Shown piece after piece: positions 34,737 through 42,415 of a stretch of DNA of 64,000 nt. The DNA is from Gammaproteobacteria bacterium. Lineage in GTDB: Bacteria; Pseudomonadota; Gammaproteobacteria; Burkholderiales; Burkholderiaceae_C. The number at the start of each line of letters is the position of its first letter. Within the stretch, counting starts at the first letter, position 1. The notes below the pieces were generated by a model, which searched no databases, had not been told where the DNA came from, and saw only the letters and a list, made by a program, of their open reading frames with translations. The position numbers were made by a program, and so were the translations under genes. Location: contig JAHJWB010000001.1 in NCBI GenBank assembly GCA_018828125.1, positions 186,001-250,000 of the forward strand, given 5' to 3'.

Positions 34737-34811
34737 GAGGAAAACGCGCAAGCACACACAACCTCCCCATACCAACCGCCGACGCTGCAAAGCCCGGCGG
34801 TTTTTGTTTTT
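34726..34811 (+). promoter_or_regulatory. Transcription attenuator of aroG
   Basis: Three segments can pair in alternative ways. A: CCGGCGG at 34726-34732, within the end of the leader peptide. B: AACCGCCG at 34774-34781. C: CGGCGGTT at 34795-34802. B-C is a perfect 8-bp stem followed by TTTTGTTTTT, a rho-independent terminator. A-B (six to seven pairs) excludes it. A ribosome that finishes the leader covers A, so B-C terminates; a ribosome stalled at the aromatic codons leaves A free, so A-B forms and aroG is transcribed. Confidence 0.85.
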
Positions 34812-34867
34812 CTGCCCCCCGTTTTTTCATCCCCTTCAACCGACCACAACTCCAAGAGGAAGCAACC

Positions 34868-35989
34868 ATGACGGCCCTTACCAACCCCACCAGCGATGCC
34901 TGGTACCGCAGCGTCGAGAAAACCAGCCAGACCGACGACGAACGTATCAAGGACATCACCGTGTTGCCTCCTCCCGAGCACCTGATCCGCTTTTTCCCGA
35001 TTGGCGGCACGCCGGTCGAGACGCTGATCACCCAGACCCGCAAGAACATCCACAACATCATGGCCGGTGAGGACGACCGCCTGCTGGTGGTGATTGGCCC
35101 CTGTTCCATCCACGACCCGGCCGCTGCGATCGAATACGCACGCCGCCTGAAAGTGACCCGCGAGCAGTACAAAGACACGCTGGAGATCGTGATGCGTGTG
35201 TACTTCGAAAAGCCCCGCACCACCGTGGGCTGGAAGGGCCTCATCAACGACCCCTACCTGGACGAAACCTACCGCATCGATGAAGGCCTGCGCATTGCGC
35301 GCCAGTTGCTGATCGACATCAACCGCCTGGGCATGCCCGCCGGCAGCGAGTTCCTGGACGTGATCTCGCCCCAGTACATCGGTGACCTTATCTCCTGGGG
35401 CGCCATCGGCGCGCGCACCACCGAAAGCCAGGTGCACCGCGAACTGGCTTCCGGTCTCTCGGCGCCCATCGGCTTCAAGAACGGCACGGACGGCAACATC
35501 CGCATCGCGACCGATGCCATCCAGTCGGCCAGCCGCGGCCACCACTTTTTGTCGGTCCACAAGAACGGCCAAGTGGCCATCGTCAACACCAATGGGAACA
35601 AGGACTGCCACGTGATTCTGCGCGGTGGCAAAACGCCCAATTACGACGCCCAGAGCGTTGCAGCGGCCTGCAAGGACCTCGAAGCCGCCAAGCTGCCTGC
35701 CACGCTGATGGTGGACTGCAGCCATGCCAACAGCAGCAAGCAGCATGAAAAACAGCTGGAAGTGGCGCGGGACATCGGCGCGCAGATCGCAGGTGGCTCG
35801 CGCAGCGTGTTCGGCCTGATGATCGAAAGCCATCTGGCGGCGGGTGCGCAGAAGTTCACACCCGGCAAGGACGACGCCGCAGCGCTGGAATATGGCAAGA
35901 GCATCACCGACGCCTGCCTGGGCTGGGACGATTCGCTGCAGGCCCTGGCCGACCTGTCCAAGGCGGTCACCGCGCGCCGCGCGCGCTGA
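34868..35989 (+). CDS. aroG: 3-deoxy-7-phosphoheptulonate (DAHP) synthase, class I
   Basis: 373 residues. Joins phosphoenolpyruvate and erythrose 4-phosphate, the entry step to Phe, Tyr and Trp. Class I features: LVVIGPCSIHDP (metal/PEP site), MRVYFEKPRTTVGWKGLIND, GARTTESQVHRELASGLS, GFKNGTDGN and DCSHANSSK. The N-terminal ITVLPPPEHLI segment is the region that carries the feedback site in AroG/AroF/AroH enzymes; which amino acid inhibits it cannot be told. GAGGAAGCAACC gives a good ribosome-binding site before the ATG. Transcription appears to be controlled by the leader and attenuator at 34680-34811. Confidence 0.95.
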   Translation: MTALTNPTSDAWYRSVEKTSQTDDERIKDITVLPPPEHLIRFFPIGGTPVETLITQTRKNIHNIMAGEDDRLLVVIGPCSIHDPAAAIEYARRLKVTREQYKDTLEIVMRVYFEKPRTTVGWKGLINDPYLDETYRIDEGLRIARQLLIDINRLGMPAGSEFLDVISPQYIGDLISWGAIGARTTESQVHRELASGLSAPIGFKNGTDGNIRIATDAIQSASRGHHFLSVHKNGQVAIVNTNGNKDCHVILRGGKTPNYDAQSVAAACKDLEAAKLPATLMVDCSHANSSKQHEKQLEVARDIGAQIAGGSRSVFGLMIESHLAAGAQKFTPGKDDAAALEYGKSITDACLGWDDSLQALADLSKAVTARRAR

Positions 35990-36023
35990 GCTTTTGCGCC
36001 GTCGCAAGCTCTAAACTGGGGCT

Positions 36024-36052
36024 CTTGGGTTGCACGCCCCGTGCAGCCCAAG
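36024..36052. other. Inverted repeat after aroG
   Basis: CTTGGGTTGCAC-gcccc-GTGCAGCCCAAG: 12-bp stem with one mismatch, no T-run. Possibly a transcript 3'-end hairpin. Confidence 0.55.
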
Positions 36053-36083
36053 GGCTTGGACGTTAGTAGAAAGGCAATCCATC

Positions 36084-36395
36084 ATGCACAGCGAAGTGTC
36101 GGTCCGGTTGGCCGGGCATCAGGAGTTCCGTTTTGGCCTGGAGGGCGCCGAGCCCATGGGACATGAAGAGGGGCGGCGCTGGCTGGACGACCAGTTCACC
36201 AACCTGGATTGCGAGCCCCTGCGCGCTAGTGGCAAGGTGCTGCTGGCCGACAAAGTGCTGACTGTGGCGCGCGCTGCCGGAGCATCGCTGATGGCTGACC
36301 CGGCGTGGTCGCGCGACTTTGCACGTGCCGCCAGTGCGGCCCTGGCCAAGCCGGTGGTGCGTGTGGACGTACCCGGTATGGCCGTAACCTATTGA
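36084..36395 (+). CDS. Small hypothetical protein
   Basis: 103 residues from MHSEVSVRLAGHQEFRFGLE; family not recognised. Soluble, mixed alpha/beta composition, ends VRVDVPGMAVTY. It has the segments RWLDDQFTNLDCEPLRASGK and VLTVARAAGASLMADPAWSR. The ATG has AGAAAGG upstream. It converges with mpl, and a palindromic repeat lies between the two stops. Confidence 0.6.
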   Translation: MHSEVSVRLAGHQEFRFGLEGAEPMGHEEGRRWLDDQFTNLDCEPLRASGKVLLADKVLTVARAAGASLMADPAWSRDFARAASAALAKPVVRVDVPGMAVTY

Positions 36396-36401
36396 ATATT
36401 T

Positions 36402-36460
36402 GAGCCAAATTGGCCTCTAGCGCTTATCGATAAAGCGCTAGTAGCTATTATTTTTGTAGT
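36402..36460. repeat. Palindromic intergenic repeat, copy 6 (best-conserved)
   Basis: AAATTGGCCTCTAGCGCTT-atcgat-AAAGCGCTAGTAGCTATT-ATTTTTGTAG. Its right end overlaps the last codons of mpl, which therefore encode part of the LLQALQK terminus. Confidence 0.85.
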
Positions 36461-37869
36461 GCTTGGAGCAGTTTGGCGTGGATGCCACCAAACCCGCCAT
36501 TGCTCATGCACACGATGTGGTCTCCCGTGCGCGCTGCCTGGATGACTTGGGCCACCAGGGTGTCGATGTCCGCCGCGGTTTGCGCACGTTGGCCCGGGCC
36601 CACGCCCATCGGCGCCAGGGCTTGAGCGGCGTCCCAGTCCAGCCCGGCCGTGTGGCAAAACGCCAGGTCCGCGGGCTCCAGGGCCCAGGGCAACTGGCTC
36701 TTCATGGCGCCCAGTTTCATGGTGTTGCTGCGGGGTTCGAACACGGCCAGGATGCGCGCACTGGCCCCCAGGCTGCGGCGCAGACCATCGAGCGTGGTGC
36801 GCAGCGCCGTGGGGTGGTGGGCAAAATCGTCGTACACGGCAATACCGCCCACCGTGCCCCGCAGTTCCATGCGCCGCTTCACGTTCTGAAAGTTGGCCAG
36901 CGCGTTGGCCGCCTGCTCCGGGCTCACGCCCACGTGGTGTGCGGCGGCGATGGCGGCGAGGGCGTTGAGCTGGTTGTGGACCCCCGTCAGAGCCCATTCC
37001 ACGCGGGCTACGGTTTTGCCCTGGTACAGCACATCAAAGGCGTGGGGTTCGCCCTGGGCTGCGAAGTCATTCACGGTGGCGCCAAAACTGCTGACTTCGC
37101 TCCAGCAACCGGCGTGCAGCACACGCGCCAGGCTCTCTTCCAGTCCGTTGGCCACCACGCGGCCCGACGGTGGCACGGTGCGCACCAGGTGGTGAAACTG
37201 ACGCTCGATGGCGGGGAGGTCATCAAAAATGTCGGCGTGGTCAAACTCCAGGTTGTTGAGCACGGCCGTGCGGGGCCGGTAGTGCACAAACTTGCTGCGT
37301 TTGTCGAAGAAGGCGGTGTCGTACTCATCCGCCTCAATCACGAACAAGGGTGCTGCACCGAGCGGGGCGGTGGATGGCTGGGGTCGCTGCGATGCTCCCA
37401 GCCGGGCCGATACGCCAAAGTTCAGCGGCACGCCACCAATCAGAAAACCGGGTTGCTGCCCCGCGCTCTCCAGAATCCACGCCAGCATCGACGTGGTGGT
37501 GGTCTTTCCATGCGTGCCCGCTACCGCCAGCACATGGCGACCTTGCAGCACGTGCTCGGACAGCCACTGCGGCCCGCTGGTGTAATGCGCGCCCGCGTCC
37601 AGAATCGCTTCCATCAGCGGAAATTTGGGGGAGCCGTCTGGCAATCGTGCGCGGCTGACCACGTTGCCTACCACGAACATGTCCGGCTGCAGCGCCAACT
37701 GGTCAGCGCCAAAACCCTCGATCAGGTCGATGCCCAGAGCCCTGAGCTGGTCGCTCATGGGAGGGTAGACGCCTGCGTCGCACCCGGTGACCTTGTGGCC
37801 TGCCTCGCGCGCGAGTGCCGCCAAGCCTCCCATGAACGTGCCGCAGATGCCGAGTATGTGTATATGCAT
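36448..37869 (-). CDS. mpl: UDP-N-acetylmuramate:L-Ala-gamma-D-Glu-meso-DAP ligase
   Basis: 473 residues, Mur ligase family. Recycles the murein tripeptide by joining it to UDP-MurNAc in the cytoplasm. N-terminal HIHILGICGTFMGGLAAL, ATP P-loop GTHGKTTT at 118-125, EADEYDTAFFDKRSKFVHY and DDFAHHPTALRTTLDGLR are characteristic of Mpl. ATG at 37869 is preferred; an in-frame extension upstream crosses repeat copy 7 and is unlike the family. ampD, which feeds the same recycling pathway, is also in this window (51.8 kb) but not linked. Confidence 0.95.
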   Translation of the reverse strand: MHIHILGICGTFMGGLAALAREAGHKVTGCDAGVYPPMSDQLRALGIDLIEGFGADQLALQPDMFVVGNVVSRARLPDGSPKFPLMEAILDAGAHYTSGPQWLSEHVLQGRHVLAVAGTHGKTTTTSMLAWILESAGQQPGFLIGGVPLNFGVSARLGASQRPQPSTAPLGAAPLFVIEADEYDTAFFDKRSKFVHYRPRTAVLNNLEFDHADIFDDLPAIERQFHHLVRTVPPSGRVVANGLEESLARVLHAGCWSEVSSFGATVNDFAAQGEPHAFDVLYQGKTVARVEWALTGVHNQLNALAAIAAAHHVGVSPEQAANALANFQNVKRRMELRGTVGGIAVYDDFAHHPTALRTTLDGLRRSLGASARILAVFEPRSNTMKLGAMKSQLPWALEPADLAFCHTAGLDWDAAQALAPMGVGPGQRAQTAADIDTLVAQVIQAARTGDHIVCMSNGGFGGIHAKLLQALQK

Positions 37870-37902
37870 GGGCGCAGATTCTAAGCCTGCTGGGAGGTAG
37901 TT

Positions 37903-37965
37903 GAATTTGATGCCAAATTGGGCTGTAGCGCTTGTTGGATAAGCACTACCAGCTATTAAAAGCGT
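37903..37965. repeat. Palindromic intergenic repeat, copy 7
   Basis: CCAAATTGGGCTGTAGCGCTT-gttgga-TAAGCACTACCAGCTATTAAAA; upstream of mpl, right arm slightly decayed. Confidence 0.75.
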
Positions 37966-38124
37966 AGTGCGATGCGGGCACCGGCTTGCGAGTCGTGCGT
38001 GCGATCTGCCAGGAGATCGTGCGCCTGTTCTGAGCGCCCTCAAGGGGCATGGGGTAAAGCGTTGGTTCCTGTTGCACGATCACGCCACAATGCAGCTTCC
38101 TGTCTTTGACTCGCCTCTACCGCC

Positions 38125-38736
38125 ATGCATACACCTTTGAGCGACGAAATCGCCCACACCACGGCCCGGCTGGTGGTGGAGGAGGGGCTTGAATGGGGAC
38201 CGGCCAAACGCCGTGCGTTGCGCGAGATGGGCCTGCCGCCCCGCACCCCGCTGCCCGACAACGACCGTGTCGAAGCCGCGGTACGTGAATACATCCAGAT
38301 CTTTTGTGCCGACACCCAGCCCCGAGAGCTGCGGGCCTTGCGACAACTGGCGCTGGTGTGGATGGTGCGCATGGCGGCATTCCGCCCCCACTTGGCGGGG
38401 GCGGTGTGGCACGGCACGGCCACCCGTTTGTCCGATGTTTACCTGCAGTTGTTTTGTGATGACTCGAAATCTGCAGAAATAGCGTTGATCGATCACCATG
38501 TGGATTACGAACCCCGCACGGTGCCCGGCTTTCATGGCCACTCGGTCGAGGCCTTGAGCCTGAGCAGCAAGTCGCCCGAACTCGATGAGATGATCGGTGT
38601 GCACCTGATGATCTACGACCTGGATGACCTGCGGGGCGCGCTGCGGCCCGACTCCAAAGGTCGCACCCCACGCGGTGACCTGACTGCCGTGCGCCGCCTG
38701 CTCCAAGAAACTCCAGACGATGACGAACCCCGCTGA
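38125..38736 (+). CDS. Hypothetical protein, conserved-looking
   Basis: 203 residues from MHTPLSDEIAHTTARLVVEE; I do not recognise the family with confidence. Central residues (ALVWMVRMAAFRPHLAGAVW, then HGTATRLSDVYLQLFCDD) resemble a nucleotidyltransferase-like fold, and IALIDHHVDYEPRTV follows. No signal peptide or membrane segment. It starts divergently from mpl (255 bases between) and overlaps the next gene by 17 bases, so it is translated together with the thioredoxin-like protein. Confidence 0.65.
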   Translation: MHTPLSDEIAHTTARLVVEEGLEWGPAKRRALREMGLPPRTPLPDNDRVEAAVREYIQIFCADTQPRELRALRQLALVWMVRMAAFRPHLAGAVWHGTATRLSDVYLQLFCDDSKSAEIALIDHHVDYEPRTVPGFHGHSVEALSLSSKSPELDEMIGVHLMIYDLDDLRGALRPDSKGRTPRGDLTAVRRLLQETPDDDEPR

Positions 38737-39301
38737 ACCCCCTGAATCCCTCGACGCCGCCGCCCCTTCGGCCCCATCGCCCAGGCGCCGCCGACTGCTG
38801 TATGCAGGCGTTGCCGGTTCTGCGGCCCTGGGAGGAGCAGGTCTGGCCTGGTGGAAGTTTCAACCCCACGCCATGGAGCCTGGGGCCGAGCAGGCGCTAT
38901 GGAGCATGGAGTTTGACCAACCCGACGGCGGCGCATTGGCTTTGAAGTCTTTTGCAGGCAAACCCTTGCTGCTGAACTTCTGGGCCACCTGGTGCCCGCC
39001 CTGTGTCGAAGAATTGCCCATGCTCAATGCGTTTTATCGCGAACATGCCGCCAAAGGCTGGCAAGTGCTGGGATTGGCGATTGACCAACCTTCGGCAGTG
39101 CGCAAATTTCTGGCGCGCATCCCGTTGGAGTTTCCGGTGGGTCTGGCGGGTTTGGGTGGCACCGACCTCGGCCGGTCGCTGGGCAATCTCACGGGTGGCT
39201 TGCCTTTCACGGTGGTCTTGGGCGCCGAGGGGCGCGTGCTGCACCGTAAAATGGGGCAAGTCACGCCGCAAGATTTGACATTGTGGTCAGCGTTGCGGTG
39301 A
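38720..39301 (+). CDS. TlpA/ResA-type membrane-anchored thioredoxin
   Basis: 193 residues. A basic N-terminus followed by a hydrophobic segment (LLYAGVAGSAALGGAGLAWW) anchors it to the inner membrane with the thioredoxin domain outside. The active site is WCPPC at 91-95, with the cis-Pro loop GLPFTVVL. Such proteins reduce or oxidise periplasmic disulphides, often for cytochrome c maturation. The start overlaps the previous gene by 17 bases. Confidence 0.9.
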   Translation: MTNPAEPPESLDAAAPSAPSPRRRRLLYAGVAGSAALGGAGLAWWKFQPHAMEPGAEQALWSMEFDQPDGGALALKSFAGKPLLLNFWATWCPPCVEELPMLNAFYREHAAKGWQVLGLAIDQPSAVRKFLARIPLEFPVGLAGLGGTDLGRSLGNLTGGLPFTVVLGAEGRVLHRKMGQVTPQDLTLWSALR

Positions 39302-39461
39302 AGCGGTCTGATGCTTATCAGCGTGATTTTCTGGTGGCAATCGCCCTGACTTCACGCTTTGGCCCTGTTGGAGTTCATGAAAAATATCCGGGGATGGCTG
39401 CGTTAGGGTGAAATTAGAGTAAATTCGCGCCCTATTCAGTTTTATAGCCGTTGGAGCTTCC

Positions 39462-39911
39462 ATGGATCTGCGAAAACTCAAAACCCTGATCGACCTCGTC
39501 TCCGAGTCGAACGTTTCCGAACTCGAAATCACGGAGGCCGAGGGTAAGGTCCGCATTGTCAAGAGCGGCGGCAATGTGGTTCAACAATATGTACCCGCGC
39601 CCATGCAGTCGCCAGCCCCGGCTCCCGCGGGTGCTCCCGTGGCTGAACTGCCCGCGCCGCCAGCCGCTGCCCCCGCAGGCCACATCGTCAAGTCGCCCAT
39701 GGTGGGCACTTTCTACCGTTCGTCCAGCCCCGGCGCCAAGGCGTTTGTGGAAGTGGGCAGTCAGGTCAAGGAAGGCGAGACCATCTGCATCATCGAAGCG
39801 ATGAAGATTCTCAACGAGATCGAGGCCGACAAGTCCGGCACGGTCACCCGCATCCTGGGCGAAAACGGCCAGGCAGTCGAATACGGACAACCCCTGTTCG
39901 TCATCGAATAA
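39462..39911 (+). CDS. accB: Acetyl-CoA carboxylase biotin carboxyl carrier protein
   Basis: 149 residues. Carries the biotin that AccC carboxylates and the AccAD carboxyltransferase uses for malonyl-CoA synthesis. An N-terminal helical domain ([20 protein letters not shown]), a Pro/Ala-rich linker (about 43-73), and the biotinyl domain with EAMKI, where Lys115 is biotinylated (most homologues have EAMKM or EAMKL). Ribosome-binding GTTGGAG precedes the ATG. It is the first gene of accB-accC; the 160-base region upstream should contain the promoter. Confidence 0.96.
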   Translation: MDLRKLKTLIDLVSESNVSELEITEAEGKVRIVKSGGNVVQQYVPAPMQSPAPAPAGAPVAELPAPPAAAPAGHIVKSPMVGTFYRSSSPGAKAFVEVGSQVKEGETICIIEAMKILNEIEADKSGTVTRILGENGQAVEYGQPLFVIE

Positions 39912-39918
39912 GGCGCTC

Positions 39919-40035
39919 ATGTTCAAGAAGATTCTTGTTGCGAATCGGGGGGGTCTTGCCGAAGGCAAGGCGAAGCAAATTGCACTGGCACGCGCCAGCG
40001 TGCGGGCGATGAGCCGCGAGACAGCCTATGTTTAA
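39919..40035 (+). CDS. 38-codon open reading frame repeating the AccC N-terminus
   Basis: Begins [11 protein letters not shown], identical to the first 11 residues of AccC, then diverges ([19 protein letters not shown] and so on) and stops at a TAA lying inside the accC start region (ATGTTTAA), so stop and accC start overlap. Over the first 33 bases it differs from accC at seven positions, all third codon positions and all synonymous. Two small inverted repeats lie inside it: CTTGCC-gaa-GGCAAG and GCACGC-gcca-GCGTGC. It may be a decayed partial duplication or a coupling leader for accC. Whether it is translated is unknown. Confidence 0.6.
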   Translation: MFKKILVANRGGLAEGKAKQIALARASVRAMSRETAYV

Positions 40036-41377
40036 AAAGATTCTGGTCGCCAATCGCGGCGAAATCGCCCTTTGCATCCAGCGCGCATGCCACGAGCTGG
40101 GCGTCAAAGCCGTGATGGTCTACTCCGAAGCCGACCGCGACGCCAAGTACGTCAAGCTGGCTGAAGAGGCCGTGTGCATTGGGCCCGCGCCGTCGCCCCT
40201 GTCTTACCTCAACATGCCCGCCATCATTTCGGCAGCTGAGGTGACGGATGCCGAGGCCATCCACCCCGGCTACGGCTTTCTGTCGGAGAACGCCGATTTC
40301 GCGGAGCGCGTGGAAAAGAGCGGCTTCCAGTTCATCGGCCCCACGCCTGACAACATCCGCACCATGGGTGACAAGGTGTCGGCCAAGCAGGCCATGATAA
40401 AGGCGGGCGTGCCCTGTGTGCCCGGATCTGAGGGTGAGCTGCCCGACGACCCGGTCCAGATCCGCCGCATTGCCAAAGCCGTGGGCTACCCTGTGATCAT
40501 CAAAGCCGCTGGCGGCGGCGGTGGGCGTGGCATGCGTGTGGTGCACACCGAAGCTGCGCTGGTCAATGCCGTGCAGATGACCAAGGCCGAGGCGGGCGCT
40601 GCGTTTGGCAATCCTGCGGTCTACATGGAAAAGTTCCTGCAGAACCCGCGCCACATTGAAATCCAGGTGCTGGCCGACAAGCACCGCAACGCCGTGTACC
40701 TGGGCGAGCGCGACTGCTCCATGCAGCGTCGCCACCAGAAGGTGATTGAAGAGGCGCCAGCGCCGGGTATTCCCCGCAAGTTGATCGAGAAAATTGGCGA
40801 GCGCTGCGTGGCTGCCTGCAAGAAGATCGGCTACCGCGGCGCAGGCACGTTCGAGTTTTTGTATGAAAACGGCGAGTTCTATTTCATCGAAATGAACACC
40901 CGCGTGCAAGTGGAGCACCCGGTGACCGAATGGATCACAGGCGTGGACATCGTTCGCACGCAGATCATGGTGGCCGCGGGCGAGAAGTTGCCCTTCACCC
41001 AGCGCCAGATCGAAATCCGTGGCCACGCCATCGAATGCCGCATCAACGCGGAAGACGCCTACAAGTTCACCCCTTCGCCGGGGCGTATCACCACCTGGCA
41101 TCCCCCAGGCGGCCCGGGCGTGCGTGTGGACTCGCATGCGTACACCAACTACTTCGTGCCGCCCAACTACGACTCGATGATCGGCAAGATCATCGTGCAC
41201 GGCGATACTCGCGAGCAGGCCCTGGCCCGCATGCGCACTGCGCTGTCCGAGACGGTGATCGAAGGCATCAACACCAACGTGCCGCTGCACCGCGAACTGA
41301 TGGTGGATGCCAAGTTCATGGCGGGCGGCACCAACATCCACTATCTGGAAGAGTGGCTGTCGCAGCACAAGCGCTGA
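40028..41377 (+). CDS. accC: Acetyl-CoA carboxylase biotin carboxylase subunit
   Basis: 449 residues, normal length. ATP-dependent carboxylation of biotin on AccB. N-terminus [23 protein letters not shown]-grasp glycine loop [45 protein letters not shown] and [20 protein letters not shown] are all present. It lies 116 bases after accB, the gap being filled by the small reading frame above, whose stop overlaps the accC start. A terminator follows at 41402. Confidence 0.97.
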   Translation: MFKKILVANRGEIALCIQRACHELGVKAVMVYSEADRDAKYVKLAEEAVCIGPAPSPLSYLNMPAIISAAEVTDAEAIHPGYGFLSENADFAERVEKSGFQFIGPTPDNIRTMGDKVSAKQAMIKAGVPCVPGSEGELPDDPVQIRRIAKAVGYPVIIKAAGGGGGRGMRVVHTEAALVNAVQMTKAEAGAAFGNPAVYMEKFLQNPRHIEIQVLADKHRNAVYLGERDCSMQRRHQKVIEEAPAPGIPRKLIEKIGERCVAACKKIGYRGAGTFEFLYENGEFYFIEMNTRVQVEHPVTEWITGVDIVRTQIMVAAGEKLPFTQRQIEIRGHAIECRINAEDAYKFTPSPGRITTWHPPGGPGVRVDSHAYTNYFVPPNYDSMIGKIIVHGDTREQALARMRTALSETVIEGINTNVPLHRELMVDAKFMAGGTNIHYLEEWLSQHKR

Positions 41378-41401
41378 GTTGGCACTGCGCACGTCATTCA
41401 T

Positions 41402-41440
41402 ATGCTGGCTCCTGGCGACGGGTGCCAGCATTTCATTTTT
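41402..41440 (+). terminator. Rho-independent terminator after accC
   Basis: ATGCTGGC-(14-base loop)-GCCAGCAT, 8-bp perfect stem, followed by TTCATTTTTT. It ends 15 bases before prmA, so prmA depends on read-through or on a promoter within this region. Confidence 0.75.
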
Positions 41441-41454
41441 TCTGAGAGGCGCCT

Positions 41455-42357
41455 ATGTTTGAGTTGAGTCTGATGTGTCCGGAGGACCGTATCGAGCCGG
41501 TCAGCGATGCGCTGGATGCGCTGGATGCGCTCAGTGTGTCGGTCGAAGACGCCGATGCCCAGACCGACGCCGAGCAGGCCCTTTTTGGTGAACCCGGAAT
41601 GCCGCCGCCCAAGGATGGCTGGCAGCGCAGCCGCGTGGTGGCATTGTTCCCGTCCGAGGTGGCCGCGCGCGAGGCCCAGCAGTTGCTGGCTGTGCAGGAT
41701 TTTTTTGCGGGTTGCCAAGTGCTGGGCGTGGCAGCCGTGCCGGACCAGGATTGGGTGCGGCTCACGCAATCGCAGTTCGCGCCCGTGGACATCACCCCCG
41801 ACTTCTGGATCGTGCCGACTTGGCACGAACTGCCTGCGCAGGCGGTGCGCAGCATCCGCCTCGACCCTGGACTGGCGTTCGGCACCGGCACGCACCCGAC
41901 CACCCGCATGTGCCTGCGCTGGATCGCGGGGCACGGCGCTACCGACGTTGCCCAAGGCAATCCGCTGGGGCGTGTGCTGGACTACGGCTGCGGCTCTGGC
42001 ATTTTGGCCATTGGTGCCGCCAAGTTCGGCGCCACGGAGATTGATGCAGTGGACATTGACCCTGCAGCCGTGGAGTCCACCGTGCAGAACGCGCAGGCCA
42101 ACGACGTGCAATTGAACGCTGGCCTGCCCGACAAGGCGAGCGGCGAGTACCAGACGGTGCTGGCCAACATTCTGGCCACGCCGCTCAGGGTATTGGCACC
42201 GCTGCTGTGCGCTTATGTGGCAGCGGGTGGACATCTGGTGCTGGCGGGCATTTTGGAGCGGCAGGCCGATGAGCTGAAGGAAGCCTACGCACCTTGGCTG
42301 CAGCTGCAGGTAGCGGATGCCGAGGACGGCTGGATTCTGATGACCGCCACTCGCTGA
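41455..42357 (+). CDS. prmA: Ribosomal protein L11 methyltransferase
   Basis: 300 residues. S-adenosylmethionine-dependent trimethylation of L11. The N-terminal substrate-recognition domain (about 1-60, with a DALDALDAL repeat near 16-24), GLAFGTGTHPTTRMCL, SAM-binding DYGCGSGILAIGAAKFGA and LANILATPL are the family blocks. It is followed after 58 bases by the DUF3426 gene on the same strand. Confidence 0.96.
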   Translation: MFELSLMCPEDRIEPVSDALDALDALSVSVEDADAQTDAEQALFGEPGMPPPKDGWQRSRVVALFPSEVAAREAQQLLAVQDFFAGCQVLGVAAVPDQDWVRLTQSQFAPVDITPDFWIVPTWHELPAQAVRSIRLDPGLAFGTGTHPTTRMCLRWIAGHGATDVAQGNPLGRVLDYGCGSGILAIGAAKFGATEIDAVDIDPAAVESTVQNAQANDVQLNAGLPDKASGEYQTVLANILATPLRVLAPLLCAYVAAGGHLVLAGILERQADELKEAYAPWLQLQVADAEDGWILMTATR

Positions 42358-42415
42358 CGCCACAGGCTTTCGCCGCCTCGAGCGGCAGAGCCCACGCCCC
42401 TACAATCCACCGCTG

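Noticed and set aside
36000..36080. Rho-independent terminator after aroG
   Set aside because: A strong hairpin exists (36024-36052) but no T-run follows, so it was listed only as an inverted repeat.
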